From Motilibacter deserti (lineage in GTDB: Bacteria > Actinomycetota > Actinomycetes > Motilibacterales > Motilibacteraceae), in assembly GCF_011250635.1 (NCBI RefSeq), contig NZ_JAANNP010000005.1, positions 108,535 through 172,534 of the forward strand: a DNA stretch of 64,000 bases, written 5' to 3'. Shown here one piece after another: positions 51,014 to 61,560 of this stretch (positions are counted from its first letter, which is position 1; every line of letters begins with the position of its first letter). The notes beneath the pieces are model-generated. The model was not told the DNA's origin and made no database searches. It saw only the letters and a list, made by a program, of their open reading frames with translations. The position numbers were made by a program, and so were the translations under genes.

Positions 51014-51796
51014 GTGAACCAGTCCGAGCGGCTCAACGACCTGCTCGAGCTCGTGACGCAGCGCGGCTGGGTCGGCGTCGAGGAGGCCAGCCGGGCCCTC
51101 GCCGTCTCGACCGCGACGATCCGCCGCGACTTCGACCACCTGGCCCGCCAGCAGCTCATCCACCGTGCCCGCGGCGGCGCGTCCCCGGTCGTGGGCTACG
51201 AGCTGCCGTTGAGCTACAAGGCGACCCGCCACGCCACCGAGAAGCAGCGCATCGCGGCGGCGGCGTCCGCTCTCGTGCAGCCCGGGCAGGTCGTCGGGAT
51301 CAACGGTGGCACCACCGCGGCCGAGGTCAGCCGCGCGCTCGCGTCCCGGCCGGACATCGCGCAGCGGGACGGCTCGCCGCGGCTGACGGTCGTGACGAAC
51401 GCGGTGAACATCGCGGCCGAGCTGACGGTGCGGCCGTACATCAAGCTCGTCATGACGGGAGGCATCGCCCGCCCGCAGTCCTACGAGCTGACCGGGCCGC
51501 TCGCGCGGCAGACGCTGACCCGGCTGCGGCTCGACGTCGCCTTCCTCGGCGCGGACGGCGTGGACGTCGCAGGGGGGATCACCGCCCAGCACGAGGGCGA
51601 GGCGGAGGTGAACGGCCTGCTCGCGGCCCGTGCGCGCTCGGTCGTCGTCGTGGCCGACTCCAGCAAGCTCGGGCGGTCGGCGTTCGCGCTGATCTGCCGC
51701 CTTTCGGCGGTCAACGTGCTCGTGACGGACGCGGGAGCACCCGAGCATGCGGTGCGCGCGGTCGAAGAGGCTGGAGTACGCGTCGAACGGGTCTGA
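51014..51796 (+). CDS. DeoR/GlpR family transcriptional repressor
   Basis: Sugar-phosphate responsive repressor of 260 residues. The N-terminal helix-turn-helix is NQSERLNDLLELVTQRGWVG, then EEASRALAVSTATIRRDFDHL with the family signature STATIRRDF. The DeoR C-terminal sensor domain includes VGINGGTTAAEVSRALA, LTVVTNAVNIAAEL, VMTGGIARPQSYELTGPLA and FLGADGVDVAGGITAQHE. GTG 51014 is preceded by AGGGAGCGACGAG. It lies between the divergent sugar operon and the GH31 gene, so it is the obvious local regulator of both. Confidence 0.93.
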   Translation: MNQSERLNDLLELVTQRGWVGVEEASRALAVSTATIRRDFDHLARQQLIHRARGGASPVVGYELPLSYKATRHATEKQRIAAAASALVQPGQVVGINGGTTAAEVSRALASRPDIAQRDGSPRLTVVTNAVNIAAELTVRPYIKLVMTGGIARPQSYELTGPLARQTLTRLRLDVAFLGADGVDVAGGITAQHEGEAEVNGLLAARARSVVVVADSSKLGRSAFALICRLSAVNVLVTDAGAPEHAVRAVEEAGVRVERV

Positions 51797-52008
51797 TGGC
51801 CCGCTCGTTTGCGCAGTGGTGCAGCTTTCTGCCCAGATATTGACATCACTGTGCATGCGGTGTTTTGGTGGCGGCCTCCCCTGGGCCTCCGCCGCAGCTC
51901 GCGCAGGCCGTCGACGTGCCCGGGGCAGTTGCTCGGAGCTACTTATCCGCCGCCGTCCACCGAGCCTCGACGCCGGTGCGGACGGCCGACTCCGAAGGAG
52001 TTGCCCGC

Positions 52009-54183
52009 GTGACCGCTCCCCCGCTCCCCCGTCCGTCCCGGACCGTCCGCCCGCTCCGGCGCCCCCGTCGCAGAGCGCGGGCGGGCCTGCTCGCCGTGGC
52101 CCTCGCCGTCGGCGGGACGACCCTCCCGCTCGGGGCGTCGACCGCGTCGGCCGCCCTCAAGACCGGCTACTCCGCCTCCGGCTCGACGCTCACGGTCAAC
52201 GTCTGGGCGGACCGGGCCGCCGACTCCCGCGGCTACAGCGTCGAGATCGACCGGGCCACTCTCCGTCTCACGACGAAGCGGCTGGGCAAGGTCGTCCTGC
52301 AGTCCGCCGACGCCGCGTCCGCGGCCACCGCCGCGCCGTCGTTCGACTTCCGACCGACCGGCTCGAGCGGTTGGGTGAGCGCCACCTCGGTCCGCTCCGC
52401 GTCCTGGGACGGGCGCGCGCTCTCCGTCGTGGCGAACACCAGCAACCCGGTCTACTCCCTGCTGCTCACGCTGACGCCGGCGCAGGACCGGTACGCGCTG
52501 ACGGCGGCCGTGCAGGGCACCGGGGCCACGCAGCTCGCCGCGCACTACGACATGAACGCGTCGGGCCACTGGTACGGCCACGGCGAGGCGTCGACACCGA
52601 ACAACGGCCCCTACACCGACCAGCCCTGGCCGCTCGACAGCGGCACCGTCCTCGACGAGGCGTTCGGGCCGGCGGCGTACGAGATGACCGAGCCGTTCTG
52701 GTTCACGTCGAAGGCCTCGGGGCTGTTCATCGACACGACGTCCACGATGACGGTCTCGCTGGGCGAGGCCAAGGACAACGTCGCCGGCTTCGCCGTGACG
52801 GACGGGCAGCCGCTGCGGCAGACCGTCTTCGTCGAGGAGACGCCCAAGCAGGTCTACGCGGACTACCAGGAGATCGCGGGCACGCCGCAGAAGAGCGACG
52901 CGCCGGACTACCAGTACCAGTCCACGGTCTGGAACTCCTGGGCGCAGTTCTACACCAACGTCACCCAGGCCGGGTTCCTCGACTGGGCCCGGCAGCTGCA
53001 CGCGACCGGCATCCCCGCGCACACGTTCAGCCTCGACGACGGGTGGATGAGCAAGTACGGCGACTTCACGTTCAACGCGAAGTTCCCCGACCCCAAAGCC
53101 ATGGTCGACGAGGTCCACGCCATGGGCTACAACTTCGGGCTCTGGGTGACCCTCTGGCTGAACAACGACTCGCAGAACTACCAGGTCGCCCGCGCCAACG
53201 GCTGGCTGCTCAAGTCCGCGTCGGACCCGAGCCAGCCCTGCGCGGTGCGTTGGTGGAACGGGAATGCCGGAATCGTCGATCTTGCCAACCCGGCCGCTCG
53301 CGCGTGGTACGAGAGCCAGCTCGACGGCCTCATGAGCAGCCTCGGCGTCAACGGCTTCAAGTTCGACACCCGCTTCTTCGACCTCGGGTGCGCGCCCTAC
53401 ACCAGCGACCTCGGTATGGAGGACTACCAGGCGCTCGGCGCCGAGCTCGCGGACAAGTACGACCTGCAGGGCATGGGCATCCGCGTGCACTGGACCGGCA
53501 ACCAGTCCCGCGGGTTCGTGACGCGCGAGATCGACAAGGGCACCGGGTGGGACAGCCTGCAGGCCGGCATGCACCAGCTGCTCGCCCTCTCGACCGTCGG
53601 GCACCCGTTCGTCACCAGCGACATGATCGGCGGCTCGCTCGGCCAGGCACCGCCGACCAAGCAGGTGCTGGTGCGCTGGGCGCAGGCCGCCGCCCTGACC
53701 CCGCTGATGTACTCCTCCACGGCCCCGACCGGGGTCACCGACTGGACCACCGGGCGGCAGGTGGCGTACGACGCGGAGACGGTGCAGCTCTACAAGGCCG
53801 CGGTGGAGCGCCACGGCGACCTGTCCGACTACATCCTCGCCCAGGTGCGGCGGGCGGTCGGGACCGGAGAGCCGATCATGAAGCCGCTGTTCTGGGAGTT
53901 CCCGGAGGAGCAGGCCACCTACACCCTCGACGACCAGTGGCTGCTCGGCGACTCGCTGCTGGCCGCGCCCGTGCTTGAGCAGGCCACGTCACGCGACGTC
54001 TACCTGCCCGAGGGTCGGTGGTACGACCCGTACACCGGGCAGACGCTGCGCGGCGAACGGTGGGTACGCGACTACCCGGCGCCGCTGTCGGTCACGCCGA
54101 TGTTCGTGCGAGAGCGGGTCGCCGAGACCCAGCAGCTGAAGGACGCGTTGTCCGGGCTGCGGCAGGGAGCGGAGCGCAGGTAG
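52009..54183 (+). CDS. Secreted glycoside hydrolase family 31
   Basis: Exported alpha-glycosidase of 724 residues. A long basic signal peptide (RRPRRRARAGLLAVALAVGG) is cut near STASA, residue 48. Residues ~50-280 form the N-terminal beta-sandwich, followed by the barrel with FSLDDGWMSKYGDFTF, LWVTLWLNN and WNGNAGIVDLANPAAR. The predicted nucleophile is Asp453 in GFKFDTRFF and the acid/base Asp538 in FVTSDMIGGSLG. The C-terminal beta part ends YLPEGRWYDPYTGQ. AAGGAG lies 8 bases before the GTG start. Subfamily and substrate (alpha-galactoside, glucoside or xyloside) are open. Confidence 0.9.
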   Translation: MTAPPLPRPSRTVRPLRRPRRRARAGLLAVALAVGGTTLPLGASTASAALKTGYSASGSTLTVNVWADRAADSRGYSVEIDRATLRLTTKRLGKVVLQSADAASAATAAPSFDFRPTGSSGWVSATSVRSASWDGRALSVVANTSNPVYSLLLTLTPAQDRYALTAAVQGTGATQLAAHYDMNASGHWYGHGEASTPNNGPYTDQPWPLDSGTVLDEAFGPAAYEMTEPFWFTSKASGLFIDTTSTMTVSLGEAKDNVAGFAVTDGQPLRQTVFVEETPKQVYADYQEIAGTPQKSDAPDYQYQSTVWNSWAQFYTNVTQAGFLDWARQLHATGIPAHTFSLDDGWMSKYGDFTFNAKFPDPKAMVDEVHAMGYNFGLWVTLWLNNDSQNYQVARANGWLLKSASDPSQPCAVRWWNGNAGIVDLANPAARAWYESQLDGLMSSLGVNGFKFDTRFFDLGCAPYTSDLGMEDYQALGAELADKYDLQGMGIRVHWTGNQSRGFVTREIDKGTGWDSLQAGMHQLLALSTVGHPFVTSDMIGGSLGQAPPTKQVLVRWAQAAALTPLMYSSTAPTGVTDWTTGRQVAYDAETVQLYKAAVERHGDLSDYILAQVRRAVGTGEPIMKPLFWEFPEEQATYTLDDQWLLGDSLLAAPVLEQATSRDVYLPEGRWYDPYTGQTLRGERWVRDYPAPLSVTPMFVRERVAETQQLKDALSGLRQGAERR

Positions 54184-54188
54184 CGGCC

Positions 54189-54223
54189 GGCCGGGAGCGG
54201 CTCCGCCCGGGCCGCTCCCGGCC
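54189..54223. terminator. Terminator between GH31 and the epoxide hydrolase gene
   Basis: A perfect 13-bp stem (GGCCGGGAGCGGC and complement) with a 9-base loop starts 6 bases after the GH31 stop and 40 bases before the convergent gene ends. Confidence 0.8.
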
Positions 54224-54262
54224 GCGCGTCCGATAAGCCGCAGCCGATCCCGTTGGAGCGGG

Positions 54263-55444
54263 TCAGCCCGGAGTGCGGAACGGGCGGAAGAACTCACGGA
54301 GCTCCTCGACGTAGAGCTCGGGCTCCTCGAACGGCGCGAAGTGCCCGCCGCGCGCGGGCTCGGTGATCCGGACGGCGTTCGCGGTGCGCTCGAGCCACGC
54401 CCGCGGGGGGCGCACGATGTCGCCGGGGAAGAGCGAGAAGCCCGACGGCACCTCCACCCGGCGGGCGAGCTGCGCGGGCGGGATGGCGGAGTTCGCGGAG
54501 TACATCCGCATCGCGGACCCGATCGTCCCGGTGAGCCAGTAGATCGTGATGTTGGTGAGGATCTCGTCCTTGGTGAAGCTGCGCTCGACGTCGCCGCCGC
54601 AGTCGCTCCACGCGCGCATCTTCTCCACGATCCAGGCGGCCAGCCCGGCCGGGGAGTCGGTGAGCCCGACAGCGGCGGTCTGCGGCTTGGTGCGGTGCAT
54701 GGCGGCGTACGCGCCCTCGGCCCCTCCCCAGGCCGCCGCCTCCTGCAGCCAGGCGCGCTCCTCGGGGGCGAGCTCGGCCGGGTCGCCGGGGTGCAGCGGG
54801 AGGCCGGCGTCCGTGCGGTGCACGGCCACGACGCGGTCCGGGTGGTCGAGCGCGAGGTAGCGGCTGACGTGGCTGCCGATGTCCCCGCCCGCAGCGCCGA
54901 AGCGCGGGTAGCCGAGCGCGGTCATCAGCTCGGCCCAGAGGCCGGCCACGGCCACGGAGTCCAGAGGCGCTCCGCCGGGCCGGTCGGAGTAGCCGTAGCC
55001 CGGCATGTCCGGCACGACCACGTCGAACGCGTCGGCCGGGTCCCCACCGTGTGCGGCGGGGTCGGTGAGCAGCGGGACCACCTTGCTGTAGCGCCAGAAC
55101 GAGTCCGGCCAGCCGTGGGTCAGGACGAGCGGCAGCGCCGAGCCGCGCGGGGCGACGGCCCGGGCGTGCACGACGTGGATGCCGAGGGACCCGCCCGGGC
55201 CGGCGAGCCGCACCCGGAAGCGCGGCAGCCGGGCCAGCGCCGCTTCCTGCGCCGGCCAGTCGAACTCCTCGGCCCAGTACGTCACGAGCTCGCGCAGGTA
55301 GCCCACGTCCGCGCCGAGGGACCAGCCGGCACCCTCGGGAGCGTCGGGCCAGCGCGTCGCCCGCAGCCGGGCGCGCAGATCCGCGAGCGCGGCGGGGTCG
55401 GCACGCGGGGCGAACGGCTCGGGGCGGGGCGCGGCGTCCGGCAT
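54263..55444 (-). CDS. Epoxide hydrolase with EHN domain
   Basis: A 393-residue alpha/beta hydrolase. The N-terminal EHN segment is present (LADLRARLRATRWPDAPEG, VGYLRELVTYWAEEFDW). The catalytic part has LVLTHGWPDSFWRYSKVVPLL, FDVVVPDMPGYGYSDRPG, and GGDIGSHVSRYLALDHPDR where the Asp of GGDIG is the nucleophile. The ring-opening tyrosines lie in NITIYWLTGTI and MYSANSAIP. RGGHFAPFEEPELYVEEL has the catalytic His. This is a microsomal-type epoxide hydrolase; substrate unknown. Three 12-bp tandem repeats occupy the gap in front of it. Confidence 0.92.
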   Translation of the reverse strand: MPDAAPRPEPFAPRADPAALADLRARLRATRWPDAPEGAGWSLGADVGYLRELVTYWAEEFDWPAQEAALARLPRFRVRLAGPGGSLGIHVVHARAVAPRGSALPLVLTHGWPDSFWRYSKVVPLLTDPAAHGGDPADAFDVVVPDMPGYGYSDRPGGAPLDSVAVAGLWAELMTALGYPRFGAAGGDIGSHVSRYLALDHPDRVVAVHRTDAGLPLHPGDPAELAPEERAWLQEAAAWGGAEGAYAAMHRTKPQTAAVGLTDSPAGLAAWIVEKMRAWSDCGGDVERSFTKDEILTNITIYWLTGTIGSAMRMYSANSAIPPAQLARRVEVPSGFSLFPGDIVRPPRAWLERTANAVRITEPARGGHFAPFEEPELYVEELREFFRPFRTPG

Positions 55445-55452
55445 GGGCGCAA

Positions 55453-55488
55453 CCTACCGATCGACCTACCGATCGACCTACTGATCGA
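55453..55488. repeat. Three tandem 12-bp repeats
   Basis: CCTACCGATCGA occurs at 55453-55464 and 55465-55476, followed by CCTACTGATCGA at 55477-55488. The array fills the gap between two leftward hydrolase genes and covers the stop codon of the upstream one, so copy-number change would move the stop/start spacing. Confidence 0.85.
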
Positions 55489-56341
55489 CGTTGAGCAGGC
55501 TCTCGATCGTCGAGCAGACGGAGGGCCAGGCGCCCGACGCGGGGTCGACGAGGCCGAAGTGCTCGATCCCCGGAAGGACCGTGAGCCGGGCGTCGCCCCC
55601 GTCCGCGCGCGCCGCGCGCTCGTACGCCCGGGACAGCCCGACGGGGACCTGCACGTCGTCCTCGCCGTGCAGCAGCGCTATCGGCACGGCGGGCGGTGTC
55701 AGGCTCGAGGGGTCGGCGGCCGCGTAGCGGTCCGGCTCCTCCACCGGCTCGCCGCCGAGCAGGGCCTGGGTGGCCCCGTCGCCGAGCTGCAGGGCAGCGG
55801 CCAGCCGGAGGTCGAGCACGCCGGCCAGCGAGACCACGCCCCGAACCGGCAGCGGGGCGTCCGTGAACCAGGGCGAGCCGGCCGGCAGGTTGGGGCGGGA
55901 GGCGTACCACGCCGCCAGGTGGCCCCCGGCCGAGTGACCGAGCAGCAGCACGCGCGCCGGGTCGACGGCGGCGCCCAGCTCGGCGGCCGCGAGCGCGGGG
56001 ACCGCGTCGACCGCACGGGCCACGTCGTCGAAGGTGCCCGGCCACCCGCCGCCGGGCTGTCCGACGCGGCGGTACTCCGGCGTGGCCACGGCGAACCCGT
56101 GCCCGGCCAGCGCAGCGGCCAGCGGGCCGACGCCGGCGGAGACCCGGTCGTACCCCGAGCGCCAGAAGCCGCCGTGCAGGACGATGACGAGCGGAGCACC
56201 GGCGTCGGTCAGGAGGCCGCCGTCCGGCCGGCGCGGCGCCCGGAGGTCGACGACGCCGTCCTCGCCCGGGGCGTACCGCAGGACGGTGTCCGGCGGTGCC
56301 GCGGCCCGGGTGAGGACGGCGCGCGGGTCGGGCCTGGTCAG
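55478..56341 (-). CDS. Alpha/beta hydrolase (esterase/kynurenine formamidase-like), CTG start
   Basis: A 287-residue hydrolase. [16 protein letters not shown] holds the HGG oxyanion motif; [20 protein letters not shown] has the nucleophile Ser in [21 protein letters not shown] the Asp and [11 protein letters not shown] the His. HGGFW and GHSAGGHLA are typical of the kynurenine formamidase/esterase subgroup. No ATG, GTG or TTG starts the full domain: the first GTG (56089) would delete the oxyanion loop. CTG 56341 overlaps the ARC stop as CTGA and gives the right length, so it is the best start. The gene is therefore coupled to the proteasomal ATPase gene. Confidence 0.8.
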   Translation of the reverse strand: MTRPDPRAVLTRAAAPPDTVLRYAPGEDGVVDLRAPRRPDGGLLTDAGAPLVIVLHGGFWRSGYDRVSAGVGPLAAALAGHGFAVATPEYRRVGQPGGGWPGTFDDVARAVDAVPALAAAELGAAVDPARVLLLGHSAGGHLAAWYASRPNLPAGSPWFTDAPLPVRGVVSLAGVLDLRLAAALQLGDGATQALLGGEPVEEPDRYAAADPSSLTPPAVPIALLHGEDDVQVPVGLSRAYERAARADGGDARLTVLPGIEHFGLVDPASGAWPSVCSTIESLLNVDQ

Positions 56342-58110
56342 AGGTACTGGCCCGTGTTGGCGACCGTGTCGATCGAGCGGCCCGCCTCCGTGCCCTGCTT
56401 GCCCTGGATGAGCGTGCGGATGTAGACGATCCGCTCGCCCTTCTTGCCCGAGATCCGGGCCCAGTCGTCGGGGTTGGTGGTGTTGGGCAGGTCCTCGTTC
56501 TCCTTGAACTCGTCCACACAGGCCGCGAGCAGGTGCTGCACCCGCAGGCCGCGCTGGCCGAGGTCGAGCAGGTCCTTGATCGCCATCTTCTTCGCCCGGT
56601 CGACGATGTTCTGCAGCATCGCGCCCGAGTTGAAGTCCTTGAAGTAGAGGACTTCCTTGTCACCGTTGGCGTAGGTCACCTCGAGGAAGCGGTTCTCCTC
56701 GACCTCGGAGTACATCCGCTCGACGACGCGCTGGATCATCCCCTGCACCGTCGCCTCGCGGTTGCCCCCGTGCTCGGCCAGGTCGTCGGCGTGGAGCGGC
56801 AGGTCCGCGGTGATGTACTTGGAGAAGATGTCACGCGCCGACTCCGCGTCGGGGCGCTCGATCTTGATCTTCACGTCCAGTCGGCCCGGGCGCAGGATCG
56901 CCGGGTCGATCATGTCCTCGCGGTTGGACGCGCCGATGACGATGACGTTCTCGAGCCCCTCGACGCCGTCGATCTCGCTCAGCATCTGCGGGACGATGGT
57001 GTTCTCCACGTCGCTGCTGACACCTGAACCACGAGTCCTGAACAGCGAGTCCATCTCGTCGAAGAACACGATGACCGGGACGCCCTCGCTGGCCTTCTCA
57101 CGAGCACGCTGGAAGACGAGCCGGATGTGGCGCTCGGTCTCGCCGACGTACTTGTTGAGCAGCTCCGGGCCCTTGATGTTGAGGAAGAAGCTCTTGCCCT
57201 GCGGACGGCCGGTGACCTCGGCGACCTTCTTGGCCAGCGAGTTGGCGACCGCCTTGGCGATGAGCGTCTTGCCGCACCCGGGCGGGCCGTAGAGCAGGAT
57301 CCCCTTCGGGGGCCGCAGCTTGTGCTCGGCGAACAGGTCCGCGTGGAGGTAGGGCAGCTCGACCGCGTCGCGGATCTGCTCGATCTGGCTGCGCAGGCCG
57401 CCGATCGCGGAGTACTCGATGTCCGGGACCTCCTCGAGGACGAGCTCCTCGACCTCGGACTTGGGGACCCGCTCGTAGGCGTAGGCCGAGCGCGGCTCGA
57501 CGAGCAGGGAGTCGCCCGCCCGCAGCGCCATGTCGCGCAGCGGGTCGGCCAGCCGCACCACGCGCTCCTCGTCGGTATGCCCGACGACGAGCGCCCGCTC
57601 CCCGTCGGACAGCAGCTCCTTGAGCATCACGATCTCGCCGACGCGCTCGAAGCCGAGCGCGCCCACGACGTTCATCGCCTCGTTGAGCAACAGCTCCTGC
57701 CCGCGCTGCAGGCTGCCCACCTCGACCGCCGGGCTGACGCTCACCCGGAGCTTGCGCCCGCCCGTGAACACGTCGACGGTGCCGTCCTCCTGTGCGGAGA
57801 GGAAGACGCCGAAGCCGGCCGGCGGCTGCGCCAGCCGGTCGACCTCTTCCTTCAGCGCGAGGATCTGCTCACGGGCGTCGCGCAGCGTCGCGACGAGGCG
57901 CTCGTTCTGGCCGCTGAGCGCCGCGAGGGTCGCCTGGGCCTCGGCCAGCCGCTCCTCGAGGGCGGAGCTGTGCCGAGGGGAGTCGGCAAGCCTGCGTCGC
58001 AACATGACGACCTCCTCCTCGAGCGCGTGCAGACGCGCCCGTGCGTCGTCAAAGCCCGCACCAGCGTTGTAGTCACGGGGCTCACGCCCCCCGCCGAGAG
58101 GATTCGACAC
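56338..58110 (-). CDS. arc: Proteasome-associated ATPase ARC/Mpa
   Basis: Hexameric AAA ATPase that binds Pup and feeds substrates into the 20S core. The 590 residues begin with a coiled coil ([19 protein letters not shown], ~25-95) for Pup binding, then two OB folds ([19 protein letters not shown]), then the AAA domain: Walker [13 protein letters not shown] with Lys281, Walker [13 protein letters not shown], sensor [19 protein letters not shown]. It ends TVANTGQYL, the C-terminal gate-opening GQYL. GTG 58110 was chosen because a near-perfect GGAGGTGAT lies 4 bases upstream. It is separated from dop by ~13 kb, not adjacent as usual. Confidence 0.97.
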   Translation of the reverse strand: MSNPLGGGREPRDYNAGAGFDDARARLHALEEEVVMLRRRLADSPRHSSALEERLAEAQATLAALSGQNERLVATLRDAREQILALKEEVDRLAQPPAGFGVFLSAQEDGTVDVFTGGRKLRVSVSPAVEVGSLQRGQELLLNEAMNVVGALGFERVGEIVMLKELLSDGERALVVGHTDEERVVRLADPLRDMALRAGDSLLVEPRSAYAYERVPKSEVEELVLEEVPDIEYSAIGGLRSQIEQIRDAVELPYLHADLFAEHKLRPPKGILLYGPPGCGKTLIAKAVANSLAKKVAEVTGRPQGKSFFLNIKGPELLNKYVGETERHIRLVFQRAREKASEGVPVIVFFDEMDSLFRTRGSGVSSDVENTIVPQMLSEIDGVEGLENVIVIGASNREDMIDPAILRPGRLDVKIKIERPDAESARDIFSKYITADLPLHADDLAEHGGNREATVQGMIQRVVERMYSEVEENRFLEVTYANGDKEVLYFKDFNSGAMLQNIVDRAKKMAIKDLLDLGQRGLRVQHLLAACVDEFKENEDLPNTTNPDDWARISGKKGERIVYIRTLIQGKQGTEAGRSIDTVANTGQYL

Positions 58111-58285
58111 GCAAATCACCTCCAAGGCCGCCGGGACTCGGTCCGATCGACCCTACCCTCGCAGGCGCCACATCGCCTGCGCCGACGCCGTGTCCGAGTC
58201 GTAACGGTGCCGACGCCCTCCTTCCCCCGAACGGGTCAGGCCAACGCGTCCCCACGGCATGTCACGCGCCGTGTCACGCGGCATC

Positions 58286-60426
<2,141 letters not shown>

Positions 60427-60526
60427 CCCCGCATCGTAGGGGGCGGCGAGCGGGCGCCCAGGGCCGCGCGCGGCCGGACGGCTCGTCGTGCGCCGGCTGT
60501 CGGTGCCGGCGCCTAGTGTCGTCGGC

Positions 60527-61432
60527 ATGGCCGGCACGACGACGCTCCTGGTGCCCGGGCAGGCGCTCGCCGGGGGAAGCACCGCGAGCCCCGGCCCGGA
60601 GCCCACCTCTGCGCTCGCGGGAGCGGCGGTCGGCTCGCTCTCGCCGTCGCGGGCCGGGGACTTCCTGACGTGCGCGCTGCTCTACCGGTTCCGGGTCGTC
60701 GACCGGCTGCCCGAGCCGCCGAGCGCCGCTGCCGCCCGGGGCAGCCTCGTCCACGCCGTCCTCGAGCGGCTCTTCGACCTGCCCGCCGGCGAGCGGACGC
60801 CCGCGGCCGCCGACGCCCTGCTCGCCCCCGAGTGGGAGCGGCTGCGGGCCGAGGAGCCGGAGCTGGAGACGCTGTTCGACGGGCCCGAGGAGCTCGGGCG
60901 GTGGCTCGCCTCGGCCCGCCCGCTCCTCGACCGCTACTTCCGGCTGGAGGACCCGCAGCGGCTCGAGCCGGCCGAGCGCGAGCTGCTGGTCGAGACCACG
61001 CTCGAGGGCGGCCTCGTGCTGCGTGGCTACCTCGACCGGCTGGACGTCGCGCCCTCCGGCGCCATGCGCGTCGTGGACTACAAGACCGGGCGCGCGCCCG
61101 GCCGCGGGTTCGAGGCCGCGGCGCTGTTCCAGCTGCGGTTCTACGCCCTCGTTCTCTGGCGCCTGCGCGGCGAGGTTCCGCGGCTGCTGCAGCTGCTCTA
61201 CCTCGGCAGCGGGGAGGCGCTGCGCTACGAGCCGGACGAGGCCGACCTGCGCGCCACAGAGCGCAAGGTGCTCGCGGTGTGGGACGCGATCCGACTGGCG
61301 ACGCAGACCGGCGACTTCCGGCCGAGCCCGGGGCGCATGTGCGGGTTCTGCGCGCACCACGCGATCTGCCCCGCGCGCGGCGGGACCCCGCCGCGCTACC
61401 CCGGGCCACGGACGTCGAGCGTGGCCGGCTGA
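60527..61432 (+). CDS. RecB family PD-(D/E)XK nuclease
   Basis: A 301-residue nuclease of the RecB/AddB-C-terminal type. Order of motifs: LSPSRAGDFLTCALLYRFR with the first Cys, RGSLVHAVLERLFDL with the catalytic His, LRGYLDRLD with Asp, MRVVDYKTGRAPG with the D-Y-K core, and a C-terminal cluster RMCGFCAHHAICPA. Four cysteines in total (one early, three late) match an AddB-like iron-sulphur cluster. It presumably works in DNA repair. ATG 60527 is the likely start though no strong ribosome site is visible. Confidence 0.9.
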   Translation: MAGTTTLLVPGQALAGGSTASPGPEPTSALAGAAVGSLSPSRAGDFLTCALLYRFRVVDRLPEPPSAAAARGSLVHAVLERLFDLPAGERTPAAADALLAPEWERLRAEEPELETLFDGPEELGRWLASARPLLDRYFRLEDPQRLEPAERELLVETTLEGGLVLRGYLDRLDVAPSGAMRVVDYKTGRAPGRGFEAAALFQLRFYALVLWRLRGEVPRLLQLLYLGSGEALRYEPDEADLRATERKVLAVWDAIRLATQTGDFRPSPGRMCGFCAHHAICPARGGTPPRYPGPRTSSVAG

Positions 61433-61482
61433 GCCGCCTCGGGCGCCGTCGTCGAGTGCGGCCGGCTGGCCCCGTCGGGCTT

Positions 61483-61507
61483 GCGTCCTCCTTGAGGAGG
61501 AGGACGC
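61483..61507. terminator. Hairpin between the nuclease gene and the sensor kinase gene
   Basis: GCGTCCTCC at 61483-61491 pairs with GGAGGACGC at 61499-61507 across a 7-base loop. It lies 51 bases after the nuclease stop and 54 before the kinase start; it may be a terminator or a leader hairpin. Confidence 0.45.
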
Positions 61508-61560
61508 GTTCGGCCGGACGCACGACGCAGGTCGTTGCAGGGGCACCTACCGTCTGACAG

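Noticed and set aside
51840..51869. TTGACA as a possible -35 box for the GH31 gene
   Set aside because: No TAnnnT at 16-18 bases; the best match is TTTTGG, so the promoter is not supported.
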